Below, piece after piece: positions 25,734-33,821 of a stretch of DNA of 64,000 nucleotides. Every line of letters starts with the position of its first letter. The stretch's first letter is position 1. The notes beneath the pieces are model-generated. The model ran no database searches, had not been told where the DNA came from, and was given only the letters and a program-made list of their open reading frames with translations. The stretch is from Rathayibacter iranicus NCPPB 2253 = VKM Ac-1602 (GTDB lineage Bacteria; Actinomycetota; Actinomycetes; Actinomycetales; Microbacteriaceae). Made by a program: the position numbers and the translations under genes. The stretch spans positions 62,001 to 126,000 of the forward strand of contig NZ_QGDV01000002.1 in NCBI RefSeq assembly GCF_003149025.1, given 5' to 3'.

Positions 25734-26049
25734 GGACGAATTCGAGGACTACGACCGCGAGGTCGAGCTGGCACTGTACCGGGAGTATCGCGACGTCGTC
25801 TCGCAGTTCTCGTACGTCGTAGAGACCGAGCGGCGCTTCTACCTCGCGAACGAGGTCGAGCTGGTCCGCCGCGACACCGAACACGACTTCTACTTCGAGT
25901 TGACCATGCGCGACGTGTGGGTCTGGGACGTCTACCGGTCCGACCGCTTCGTGAAGTCGGTGCGCGTGTTGACGTTCAAGGACGTCAATGTGGAGGAGCT
26001 ATCTCGCAAAGAGTTCGAGCTGCCGAAGGAACTCGCGCTCGACGAGTAG
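25726..26049 (+). CDS. DUF2469-family protein
   Basis: The 107-residue acidic protein matches the actinobacterial DUF2469 family: DREVELALYREYRDVV, FSYVVETERRFYLANEVEL, then YFELTMRDVWVWDVYR and VKSVRVLTFKDVNVEEL. Its function is unknown. It nearly always lies beside rnhB in actinobacteria, as here with an 8-nt overlap. It is the last gene before the less GC-rich insertion. Confidence 0.9.
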   Translation: MDEDEFEDYDREVELALYREYRDVVSQFSYVVETERRFYLANEVELVRRDTEHDFYFELTMRDVWVWDVYRSDRFVKSVRVLTFKDVNVEELSRKEFELPKELALDE

Positions 26050-26339
26050 GGCTTGTGCTGGCGCAGATCTGCGGCGGGGCCGTCGGGCGGGTCTCGGCAT
26101 TCGCACCGCCCAGAGGCACCTTTGCGCGGTCAACGGCGGGTGCAACGAGGTCCTCCTGCATGGCTTTCAACTCGGACGCTCGCTGCTCAGGACGACTGTC
26201 GTCGCCTGAGCGGAAGTGCGACGCCCGTCGTCACGCGCAAAGGTCAACTCGCCGCAGACGTTTACCTGCCCAGGACGTCGATCAGATTGACGGCGACAAG
26301 CTGCTTCCTCTTTTGCGGATGACGCGAAGGCACCTCAGC
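26050..26339. other. Left junction of the island, no gene recognised
   Basis: This 290-bp stretch starts with high-GC sequence that reads like degraded coding DNA and shifts near 26330 to AT-richer sequence. No reading frame in either direction has recognisable conservation or a ribosome site. No att-like repeat or tRNA end was found. Confidence 0.5.
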
Positions 26340-26657
26340 CTACCCAGACATTGCGTTCGCAAGGAGAATGCCGAGGACGGTTAATATTACCGTTATATTG
26401 ATGGCAATCAGGATGGCCGATAGAGAGGTAGGGGTCGAACTAGATGCCATGTCTCGAACGAGTCGTACAAAGTTTATTGCGGCGATGAGGGCGGCAAAAG
26501 CGAACCAAAGCGGCGAGAGCGCGATAGCTAGAAAGGCCAGTCCGAGGACTAATATCACACCCGCGACGGATGAGCCACATGATCTTTTTTCGCTTTGGCG
26601 GGGCAGTGTCGATAGCGTTTGGCAACGATCGAATCGATAAAAGCGTCGAAATTTCAT
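26340..26657 (-). CDS. Small two-helix membrane protein, partner of the secreted protein
   Basis: The 105-residue protein has a basic N-terminus (MKFRRFYRFDRCQTLS). A long hydrophobic region with a short break follows (VAGVILVLGLAFLAIALSPL then WFAFAALIAAINFVRLV), and a last helix (SAILIAINITVILTVLGILL). It therefore has two or three membrane segments. The ATG at 26657 overlaps the stop of the upstream secreted-protein gene (ATGA), so the two are coupled. Codons are clearly more AT-rich than in the surrounding genes. No family is recognised. An immunity or export partner role is only a guess. Confidence 0.6.
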   Translation of the reverse strand: MKFRRFYRFDRCQTLSTLPRQSEKRSCGSSVAGVILVLGLAFLAIALSPLWFAFAALIAAINFVRLVRDMASSSTPTSLSAILIAINITVILTVLGILLANAMSG

Positions 26658-27256
26658 CCGATGCCGCAAACCGAGTCGCCGTGCGACGCAGCAAGCGTGA
26701 ATATTGAGCGCGCACAGTAAGAGGGCTGTTGTATGTCGATCCCGCCAATATTGAGCTTGAAGTGGTAGCTTCCGTACACGAATCCTGCACCATCAGAAAC
26801 ACCGTGTCCGGTATCGCTTCCGACATAACTCCACCCGAATGCGGAGGTCTGGCCACCTCCGTCAACATAATCTGCCGTAACGATCGAGGAGTTGTCTGCG
26901 CAAGCTCGGCCCGTCGTCCAAAATTTTCCAAGTATAGCGCCGACTTGGTTCGAGAAGCTGCCGCGAGTCGTATACGTTCGACAATTGTCTAGAGCGGACA
27001 TTGCTGAAGCGTTGCTTTCCGTAGTTGTCATCTGGGTAGACGTCGGCTTAATCCAGATTTCGAAAAGCGATTTTTCTTGCGGGGTAAGAGACTGGAGTTT
27101 TACTTCTGGATCAGGAGAAGCGACTACCGAATCGTAAACAATTTTTGCGTCGGTGGCCACGGTTTTCTCACTGGCGGTCGTTGCCGGCGAAACCGCAACG
27201 CTTGCCATAGTTGCGGCGGCAGCAATTGCAAACGCCTGCTTGATTATTTTCCCCAT
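26654..27256 (-). CDS. Secreted protein of unknown function with four cysteines
   Basis: The 200-residue protein has a Sec-type signal peptide: MGKIIKQ, then hydrophobic AFAIAAAATMASVAVS, with a probable cut near ATTASEK. The mature part is about 170 residues. It has four cysteines (DNCRTY, GRACADN, PSYCARS, SVCGIG), enough for two disulfides, and a Gly/Tyr-rich stretch (FGWSYVGSDTGHGVS, GFVYGSYHFKLNIGG). No domain is recognised. It has an AT-richer composition than its neighbours and is coupled to the following membrane protein. A bacteriocin-like, enzyme-inhibitor or adhesive role are all possible. Confidence 0.65.
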   Translation of the reverse strand: MGKIIKQAFAIAAAATMASVAVSPATTASEKTVATDAKIVYDSVVASPDPEVKLQSLTPQEKSLFEIWIKPTSTQMTTTESNASAMSALDNCRTYTTRGSFSNQVGAILGKFWTTGRACADNSSIVTADYVDGGGQTSAFGWSYVGSDTGHGVSDGAGFVYGSYHFKLNIGGIDIQQPSYCARSIFTLAASHGDSVCGIG

Positions 27257-27988
27257 TGTAAAATTTCCCCTTCGGCGACAGCGAGGTGTATTCAGGGCAC
27301 ATTATCGCGGGCGTCGAAAGCGCTGCTCGTCACGTAAGTGCGACTCCGGCAAGGCATTGAATACACTTTTCATCATCGAGGACGTCGACGAGGGTGTCAA
27401 GGATGTGACGACACGCTGACAGGAAGGCGTATTCGTTCCGTGCGATCCGAGGCTCTGAAAGCGGCGCTGATCAGCGTGTTCTTTGTGGCCCGTTAGACTG
27501 CTGAACAGGCCTTCATGATTCGGCCGCGGAAGCATCGAAATGAAAGGTTGTGTCGGGATGTGAAGCTGACACTTCGAGCAAGATTCGGTTGATGCGGTTT
27601 GTGAAGGCACGGAGGCAGACGCGATGCCGTGAAGGTGTTCGAGGCGAGAAGTTGCGCCCGTTGTACTTGCGCACCGCAGCGACGGCCTTCTGCTGCCGGG
27701 CCGGAGTCTGCTTCCTGGGAAGGTACTCGTTTGGAGGTACTCGCCACGCGGCTCCCGCAGATGTTCCGTAGCGAGTTCGGCGAGATACGTCCGAGCCGCA
27801 TTGCCCGGACCGCCATTGCCCCCGGTGTCACGTTCAACACGTCGGCGTGTCTCTTCACGTCTTCGACTGAGCCGAGCGCACGCCCCTCCCTACCCGGCAA
27901 TGGCTCACTGGCATCGACTAGTCCGTCCTTCCAGACTGCGGCGCAAAAAGCGGTCGCGGTCCCCACTTTGCCTACCCTGGGAGATGCT
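27257..27988. other. Gene debris, no intact gene recognised
   Basis: This 730-bp stretch within the island has only short reading frames. On the minus strand around 27760-27885 a frame contains LNVTPGAMAVRAMRLGRIS, which resembles the C-terminal part of ImmA/IrrE-type metallopeptidases. No HExxH zinc motif or start is present, so it would be a remnant at most. A GATAAT hexamer near 27305 (minus strand) could serve the secreted-protein gene. Confidence 0.4.
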
Positions 27989-28387
27989 GTGTCGTTTAAC
28001 ATCTTTGCTGAGGACAAATATCCTGCTCGTGAGCAGCGCGACCGTCGGCCATCTCCAAAGGAAGACAAGGCTTCTATTGTGCTCCTTCTCTTCCTGCTCG
28101 CTGCTGGAGCAGCTCTTTCTTTCATTGTGTTGATAGAACAGATGGGGATCGCAGCCTGCAGCGGAGCGCCGGGCGTGTGTGACTTCGCGCTCTTGGGTGT
28201 CACTACTTCGATCACTCCCACGGCGACGGTCCTTTCCGCCGCATTATCGATCGTCGCCCTCTTTGGCCGTTCTCGCTACCCGCGACGCACGCGGCGGGTC
28301 CCGATAATCGGAGTGATAGTCACGTTCTTTTCTTTTGCGATCGCGTCGTGGCTCATCTCTTTCGCACTTCATAGAGCGACCGGGTGA
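27989..28387 (+). CDS. Three-helix membrane protein of unknown function
   Basis: The 132-residue protein has a charged N-terminal segment (EDKYPAREQRDRRPSPKEDK). Three hydrophobic helices follow: ASIVLLLFLLAAGAALSFIV, a segment around LLGVTTSITPTATVLSAALS, and PIIGVIVTFFSFAIASWLIS. The loop CSGAPGVCDF holds two cysteines. GTG at 27989 is a guess; the same frame is open further upstream, but that part looks like debris. A hairpin terminator follows. No family is recognised. Confidence 0.5.
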   Translation: MSFNIFAEDKYPAREQRDRRPSPKEDKASIVLLLFLLAAGAALSFIVLIEQMGIAACSGAPGVCDFALLGVTTSITPTATVLSAALSIVALFGRSRYPRRTRRVPIIGVIVTFFSFAIASWLISFALHRATG

Positions 28388-28733
28388 CTTCGGATCGAAT
28401 GATTGTTTTGCCCGCGAGCGAAAGGACAGCTCGCGGGCGGTGTGTGGCACGCCATTCGGTGTCCGTCCGGCGAGGCTTAGTGGCGATAAGATATTTGCGT
28501 CCCAATGAAGAGCGGATGGTGGTGTGATTCCCTCCGCTTGAGGTGCAGTGGGTGTCGCCCGATGTCGAACGAAGTGTTTTGATCGATGCCTGGTCCTGCG
28601 CCTTCTGTTGTCATGTGTCACGACAGCAATGGGTCGCTCCTCCACAGCCTCGGGTTGCCCAATTCCTCCCCAGATCCGCACCTTCGCTCTCCTGCTCCGC
28701 GCAGCATCCGCGACGCTTCTCGCAGGAGGTCGC
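28388..28733. other. Right junction of the island
   Basis: This 346-bp stretch contains the hairpin at 28410-28438 and then sequence of mixed composition up to the yraN ribosome site (AGGAGGT just before 28734). No gene or recognisable attachment site is seen. Confidence 0.4.
28410..28438 (+). terminator. Hairpin after the three-helix membrane protein gene
   Basis: A perfect 10-bp stem pairs GCCCGCGAGC (28410-28419) with GCTCGCGGGC (28429-28438) around a 9-nt loop. The T-run is upstream (TTGTTTT) rather than downstream, so it might also work on the opposite strand. Confidence 0.6.
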
Positions 28734-29087
28734 ATGGACAAGGACGAACTGGGGCGCCGCGGCGAGGAGATCGCGGCGGCGCACCTGGAAGCACACGGAT
28801 TCGAGATTCTTGATCGCAATTGGCGGGTGCGCGAGGGCGAGCTTGACATCATCGCTCGGGAGGGCGCCGCGCTGGTCGTGATCGAGGTCAAGACGCGCTC
28901 GTCGACGCGCTTCGGGCTGCCGGTCGAGGCGATCACGCGCGCCAAGGCGCAGCGCTTGCGCAGGCTCGCTTATGCCTGGGCGAACGAGCATGGTGAGCGC
29001 TCGCGGCACCTGCGGATCGACGCGGTCGGCATCATCGCACCCGGGGGAGTCCCGACTCAGGTGCGCCACCTCCGGGCGGTGGCGTGA
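28734..29087 (+). CDS. yraN: UPF0102 family protein YraN (endonuclease-like fold)
   Basis: The 117-residue protein has the YraN core: LGRRGEEIAAAHLEAHGFEILDRNWR with the restriction-endonuclease-like E...D-(E/V)xK pattern in GELDIIAREGAALVVIEVKTR. Its function is not established; a role in DNA processing is suspected because it lies beside comM and dprA. The ATG at 28734 follows a strong AGGAGGT. It heads yraN-comM-dprA, with a GTGA overlap to comM. Confidence 0.92.
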   Translation: MDKDELGRRGEEIAAAHLEAHGFEILDRNWRVREGELDIIAREGAALVVIEVKTRSSTRFGLPVEAITRAKAQRLRRLAYAWANEHGERSRHLRIDAVGIIAPGGVPTQVRHLRAVA

Positions 29088-30622
29088 TGGGGCTCGGCAG
29101 GACATCCGCCGTCGGCTTGGTCGGCTTCGCGGGTGCCGTGGTCGGAGTCGAGGCGCACTCCGCTGACGGCACGCCCGGCATGGTGATCATCGGCCTACCC
29201 GACGCCGCGCTCTCGCAGGCGAAGGAGCGGGTTCGTTCCGCCGCTATCAATTCAGGAAGTGCGATCGCGGAGTACAAGATCACCGTCAATCTCTCGCCCG
29301 CCGCGATGCCCAAACACGGCTCCGCGTTCGATCTTGCGATCGGGCTCGCCGCCCTGGCCGCTTTGCACGAGGTGAACGCGGAGTCGGTGGCATCCGTCGT
29401 GCATGTCGGCGAACTCGGCCTCGACGGCCGTCTGCGCTCGGTGCCCGGGGTGCTGCCCGCGGTTCTCGCGGCGGCTCGCGAGGGTTGCCGCAGGGTGATG
29501 GTTCCGGCTGAGGACCGTGCGGAGGCCGAGTTGGTCGACGGAGTGGAGGTGATCGCTGTGTCCTCGCTCGCCGCTGCCGCCGTCTGGCATGGCTCGGACT
29601 GGGAGGTGCCGGTGCTGCCGGAGAGCGCGCCTGCGCCTGTCGCAGCCGTCGAGTCGCGGGCGTGCCTGGATCTGTCCGATGTCGTGGGCAACGAGGAGGC
29701 AGCGGAGGCGATGATCGTCGCCGCTGCCGGTGGCCACCACGTGTTCCTCCTCGGACCTCCCGGCGCGGGCAAGACGATGCTCGCCTCCCGTCTACCCGGC
29801 ATCCTTCCCGATCTCGACGATGACGCCGCCCTGGAGGCGACGTGTATGCGCTCCCTGATCGGCGCCTCGACCGGTGGGTCGCTGGTGCGGCGGCCGCCCT
29901 TCGAGGATCCGCACCATTCCGCCTCGCCGGCGGCGATCGTGGGCGGGGGCAGCGGACGCATTCGGCCTGGGGCTGTCGCCCGCGCGACCCGCGGGGTGCT
30001 CTTTCTCGATGAGGCGCCCGAGTTTTCGGCCGTCGCACTCGATGCACTGCGCCAGCCGCTCGAATCCGGAGTGATCCGCATCCACCGGGCGAACGCCGTG
30101 GCCGAGTTTCCGGCACGGGTTCAGCTCGTCCTCGCCGCCAATCCCTGCCCATGCGGCCGGTTCGGCATTCCGGGCGAGACCTGTACCTGCGCACCGGCGC
30201 TTCGTCGCCGCTACCTCGCTCGGCTCAGCGGGCCCCTCCTTGATCGAGTCGACATCCGGCTCACTGTGCGCAGGGTCGGGGCCGCCCAGCTCGCGGCGCG
30301 TCGAGATTCTCCCGGCCTGACCAGTGCGCAGGCGCGCGCCAGGGTGGTCGAGGCTCGCGCTCGGGCGGCGACTCGACTCGCGGGGACGACGTGGACGGTG
30401 AACGCGGAGGTTGCGGGCTCCTGGCTCCGCTCGGATGCGCTCCGTCCGACGATCGCCGAGTCCCGCGCGCTCGACCGAGCGCTCGAGCGCGGGCTCGTGA
30501 CCATGCGCGGATACGACCGCGTCCTGCGCCTCGGTTGGACCCTCGCTGATCTTGACGGGGTGGAGCGTCCGACCGCCGCGCATCTCGCCCGAGCCCTTGT
30601 TCTTCGTGGAGGTGCCGCATGA
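29084..30622 (+). CDS. comM: ComM/YifB family Mg-chelatase-like AAA+ helicase
   Basis: The 512-residue protein has an N-terminal Lon-like domain (VGVEAHSADGTPGMVIIGLPD, NLSPAAMPKHGSAFDLAIGLA). The AAA+ module has Walker A LLGPPGAGKTMLASRLPGIL, Walker B GVLFLDEAPEF and a cysteine cluster NPCPCGRFG...CTCAPA. ComM is a branch-migration helicase in natural transformation in Vibrio; the role in actinobacteria is less clear. The start is GTG 29084 (GTGA overlap) or the next ATG. It is coupled to dprA by ATGA. Confidence 0.95.
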   Translation: MMGLGRTSAVGLVGFAGAVVGVEAHSADGTPGMVIIGLPDAALSQAKERVRSAAINSGSAIAEYKITVNLSPAAMPKHGSAFDLAIGLAALAALHEVNAESVASVVHVGELGLDGRLRSVPGVLPAVLAAAREGCRRVMVPAEDRAEAELVDGVEVIAVSSLAAAAVWHGSDWEVPVLPESAPAPVAAVESRACLDLSDVVGNEEAAEAMIVAAAGGHHVFLLGPPGAGKTMLASRLPGILPDLDDDAALEATCMRSLIGASTGGSLVRRPPFEDPHHSASPAAIVGGGSGRIRPGAVARATRGVLFLDEAPEFSAVALDALRQPLESGVIRIHRANAVAEFPARVQLVLAANPCPCGRFGIPGETCTCAPALRRRYLARLSGPLLDRVDIRLTVRRVGAAQLAARRDSPGLTSAQARARVVEARARAATRLAGTTWTVNAEVAGSWLRSDALRPTIAESRALDRALERGLVTMRGYDRVLRLGWTLADLDGVERPTAAHLARALVLRGGAA

Positions 30623-31905
30623 TTCCCCTTGACCGGCTATTCGACCGTGCCGAGTTGCGAGCCGTGCACATGCTTCTGTCGGCAAATTCCGAGACGCCGG
30701 CTGGTGATGCCCGCGATGCCGCCGCCCGGTGCGCTTGGAGCTCGCTGACCGAGCCGGGTGACTCCGTGGCCGCTCTGCTGATCGAGCGTCTCGGCGCTAC
30801 TGAGGCATTCGCGCAGGTCGTGTCGTCGTCGTCCGCTGCACAGATACTTGCGGCATCGGGGCCCGGCGAGAGCGGACCCGAGGAGGAGCAGTCGAACCGG
30901 ATTCCGGCCGTTGTGAACTCGGAGGTGGAGACGGTCACCTCCTCGGCTATCGCCGCGCTCGCGTCTGGGCTCGCGCGCTGGCGACCTCGCCTCGATCGCG
31001 CGCTGCTGCTGCGTCGACTCGAGATCGCTCGGCGTCTGGACGTGCGCCTACTCCTTCCCGGCTCCGCGGGCTGGCCGGACTCCATGAACGACCTCGGATT
31101 GCACGCTCCGCTCCTGCTCTGGCTGCGCGGCGACCCCGCCGCCTTCGACGCTGAGCACCGCCTTGCTCTCGTCGGCGCCCGTGCCGCCACCGGCTACGGG
31201 GAGCACGTCGCCGCCGAGCTCGCGGCAGGTGCTGCCGCTCGCGGCGTCACGGTGGTCTCGGGCGGTGCCTTCGGAATCGACGCGGTCGCTCACCGCGCCG
31301 CGCTCGGCTCCGGCGGGCGTACCGTCGCCTTCCTCGCGGGTGGCGCGGACCGCCTCTACCCGACCGCCCACTCCGAGCTGCTCCACCGCATCATCGCCAC
31401 TCCTGGCTGCGCCGTCGCGACAGAGGTACCTCCGGGCACGACTCCGACGCGATGGCGCTTCTTGCAGCGCAACAGACTCATCGCGGCGTCGACAGGCGCG
31501 ACGGTGGTCGTGGAGGCGGGTGCCCGCTCCGGCTCTCTGAACACCGCGGGCCATGCGGCCGCCCTCGGTCGCCCGCTCGGAGCAGTGCCCGGACCGGTGA
31601 CCAGCGCCTCCTCGGCCGGCTGCCACCGACTCCTCCGCGAATACGCGGCGACCTGCGTCACCTCGCCTCCGGACGTCCTCGAACTGCTCGGAGTCGGCGC
31701 GGGTGACGAGTCGACGCGTGCGCTGACGAGCACCGAAATTCGCATCGTCGAGGTGCTGCGAGGTCGGGTGGCACAAGACGCCGTCGATGTCGCGCGTGAC
31801 TCCGGCGAAACCCTCGGTAACACCCTCGCGGTGCTGGGAGCGTTGCTCGGAGAGGGGATGGTCACGCGGTCCGAAGACGGAGGCTGGTCGATGGCCCCCG
31901 ACTGA
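30619..31905 (+). CDS. dprA: DNA processing protein DprA
   Basis: DprA protects incoming single-stranded DNA and loads RecA in transformation. The 428-residue protein has the Rossmann-like core: LALVGARAATGYGEHVAAELA, VVSGGAFGIDAVAHRAAL, then RTVAFLAGGADRLYP and RFLQRNRLIAA, and ends in a winged-helix domain. Before the core there is a variable ~150-residue N-terminal region. It is the third gene of yraN-comM-dprA; no competence uptake genes are seen in the window. Confidence 0.95.
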   Translation: MIPLDRLFDRAELRAVHMLLSANSETPAGDARDAAARCAWSSLTEPGDSVAALLIERLGATEAFAQVVSSSSAAQILAASGPGESGPEEEQSNRIPAVVNSEVETVTSSAIAALASGLARWRPRLDRALLLRRLEIARRLDVRLLLPGSAGWPDSMNDLGLHAPLLLWLRGDPAAFDAEHRLALVGARAATGYGEHVAAELAAGAAARGVTVVSGGAFGIDAVAHRAALGSGGRTVAFLAGGADRLYPTAHSELLHRIIATPGCAVATEVPPGTTPTRWRFLQRNRLIAASTGATVVVEAGARSGSLNTAGHAAALGRPLGAVPGPVTSASSAGCHRLLREYAATCVTSPPDVLELLGVGAGDESTRALTSTEIRIVEVLRGRVAQDAVDVARDSGETLGNTLAVLGALLGEGMVTRSEDGGWSMAPD

Positions 31906-31974
31906 CCCCTCGTGCCGTCGAGTCCGTGTCGGTGGTGCCGCCTACGCTGGGGGACGACCGGCGAGGGGAGCGGC

Positions 31975-32910
31975 ATGGACGAGTCAGCGGCACGGAGCAG
32001 CGGAGTGACGCCTCCGCAGCTGGGGCACTTCGCTGCCGCCGAGCGGGTGATCGCGCACCTCAGCGACACGCACATCCTCGCGGAGGGTGCTCCTCTCTAT
32101 GGGAGGGTCGACACCGCCGCGCGGCTCGCGCAAGCGATCGAGCGGCTCCTTGAGCGGGGCGGGCACCTTGACGCGATCGTAGTCACAGGAGACGTGGCGG
32201 ATCGCGGCGAGGAGGACGCGTACCGACGGGTACGCGCGCAGCTCGACCCGCTGGGTCAGCGGTTCAGCTGTCCGATCGTCTGGGTGATGGGTAATCACGA
32301 CGAGCGCGGGGCGTTCCGGCGGGTACTGCTTGCTCTCGATGGGGCGGGCCCGATCGACCAGGTCGTCGATCTCGATGGACTCCGGCTGATCGCTCTCGAC
32401 AGCGCGGTTCCGGGCTTTCACCACGGCGCCTTCACCACTGAGCAGATGGAGTGGCTCGCCGGCCAACTTGCGACACCCGCGCCGCTCGGGACAGTCCTTG
32501 CGCTGCACCACCCGCCGCTGCCGACACCACTCGGCGCAATGACAGTGCTCGAGTTGCGGGGCATGGACCAGTTCGAGGAGGCGGTGCGCGGCACAGACGT
32601 CCGCGCGATCCTCGGCGGTCATCTGCACTACCCGACCGCGGCGACTTTCGCGGAAGTCCCCGTCTTCGTCGCCGGCGCCACCGCCTACACGATGGACCTC
32701 GGTGCGCCCGAGCGGGAGCTAGCCGGGATCGACGGAGCGCAAAGCTTCTCCCTCGTCCATGTTCATCCCGAGACCGTCACGACCTCATTCGTGCCGACCG
32801 CTCGGGCGCCCCTCGCGACGCGGTTCGGCACCGATCTGCTCGACAGGCTCGAAGCGCTCGATGAGCAGGGGCGGATCGACCTCTGGTCGCGGATGCCGGA
32901 CGGCTCATGA
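31975..32910 (+). CDS. Calcineurin-like metallophosphoesterase (CpdA-like)
   Basis: The 311-residue protein has the metal-binding motifs of class III phosphodiesterases in order: AHLSDTHI, VVTGDVADRGE, WVMGNHDERG, LALHHPPLPTPL and GGHLHYPTA. The closest characterised type is CpdA/Icc cAMP phosphodiesterase, but the substrate is not proven. The ATG at 31975 follows AGGGGAG. The earlier in-frame start lacks conserved sequence. It is coupled by ATGA to xerC. Confidence 0.88.
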   Translation: MDESAARSSGVTPPQLGHFAAAERVIAHLSDTHILAEGAPLYGRVDTAARLAQAIERLLERGGHLDAIVVTGDVADRGEEDAYRRVRAQLDPLGQRFSCPIVWVMGNHDERGAFRRVLLALDGAGPIDQVVDLDGLRLIALDSAVPGFHHGAFTTEQMEWLAGQLATPAPLGTVLALHHPPLPTPLGAMTVLELRGMDQFEEAVRGTDVRAILGGHLHYPTAATFAEVPVFVAGATAYTMDLGAPERELAGIDGAQSFSLVHVHPETVTTSFVPTARAPLATRFGTDLLDRLEALDEQGRIDLWSRMPDGS

Positions 32911-33821
32911 CCGACGAGACGCTTGCGATGTCGGTCGAGCGGTTCCTCCGTTTTGTGCTCGACGAGCGCTCCCTTTCGCCCGCCACGGCGAAGGCCTACC
33001 GCTCCGACCTCGCGCGCCTCGTCGCCCACGCCGAAAGCCGCGGACAACACGGCACGGCCGAGCTCGACCTCGAGCTGCTGCGAGATTGGCTCTGGCGAGA
33101 GTCGGAGTCGGGGGTCGCCCGCGCGACGCTCGCCCGGCGCACCGCCTCCGTCCGCTCCTTCTCCTCCTGGGCACAGCGGACGGAGCGACTCCCGATCGAC
33201 GTCGCCGCTCGGCTCAAGACGCCAAAGGCCGGCCGCACCCTTCCGCGCGTGCTCACCCAGCCGCAGACGCAGCAGGTGCTCGACGTGGTCGCTGCCCGCG
33301 GGGCGACGGACGAGCCGGTCGCGGTGCGCGACCTGGCGATCATCGAACTCTTGTACGCCTCGGGTATCCGTGTCTCAGAACTCGTTGCCATCGACACGAC
33401 CGACCTCGATCTCGGCCGCCTCACTGTGCTGGTCACGGGCAAGGGCGGGAAGCAGCGGGTCGTCCCCTTCGGCGTCCCTGCGAAGGAGGCGCTCATCGCC
33501 TACCTCGACTCGGCCCGCCCCGTGCTTCACACCGGCGACGGCGCCCGCGCCCTTTTCCTCGGCCGTCGCGGGGCTCGGCTCACCCCGCGCACGGTATACG
33601 GAGTCGTCGCCCGTCTTCTCGATGGTGGTCAGGGCTCCGGACCCTCCGGCCCACACACCCTGCGCCACACTGCGGCCACGCACCTGCTCGACGGGGGAGC
33701 GGATCTGCGCGCGGTCCAGGAGTTGCTTGGTCACGCGAGCCTCGGCACCACGCAGATCTATACGCACGTGTCGACCGAGCGCATCCGCGACGCCTACCGG
33801 CTCGCGCACCCCCGGGCGTAA
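32907..33821 (+). CDS. xerC: Tyrosine recombinase XerC
   Basis: The protein resolves chromosome dimers at dif with XerD. The 304-residue protein has an N-terminal SAM-like DNA-binding domain and a catalytic domain with Arg (LLYASGIRVSELVAID), Lys (VTGKGGKQRVVPF), HxxR (GPHTLRHTAATHLLDGG), His (ELLGHASLGTTQIYTH) and nucleophile Tyr in IYTHVS. Its position between dprA and rpsB is common in actinobacteria. The last 447 nt overlap, on the other strand, the extended M23 reading frame. Confidence 0.94.
   Translation: MTDETLAMSVERFLRFVLDERSLSPATAKAYRSDLARLVAHAESRGQHGTAELDLELLRDWLWRESESGVARATLARRTASVRSFSSWAQRTERLPIDVAARLKTPKAGRTLPRVLTQPQTQQVLDVVAARGATDEPVAVRDLAIIELLYASGIRVSELVAIDTTDLDLGRLTVLVTGKGGKQRVVPFGVPAKEALIAYLDSARPVLHTGDGARALFLGRRGARLTPRTVYGVVARLLDGGQGSGPSGPHTLRHTAATHLLDGGADLRAVQELLGHASLGTTQIYTHVSTERIRDAYRLAHPRA

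Noticed and set aside
26053-26384. Short plus-strand frames after the DUF2469 gene
   Set aside because: They have no ribosome site, no conservation and a mixed composition across the island junction.
27493-28221. A 242-residue minus-strand frame in the island as an intact gene
   Set aside because: Only a short part resembles a known family. The rest overlaps the membrane-protein gene and is low complexity, so it is treated as possible debris.
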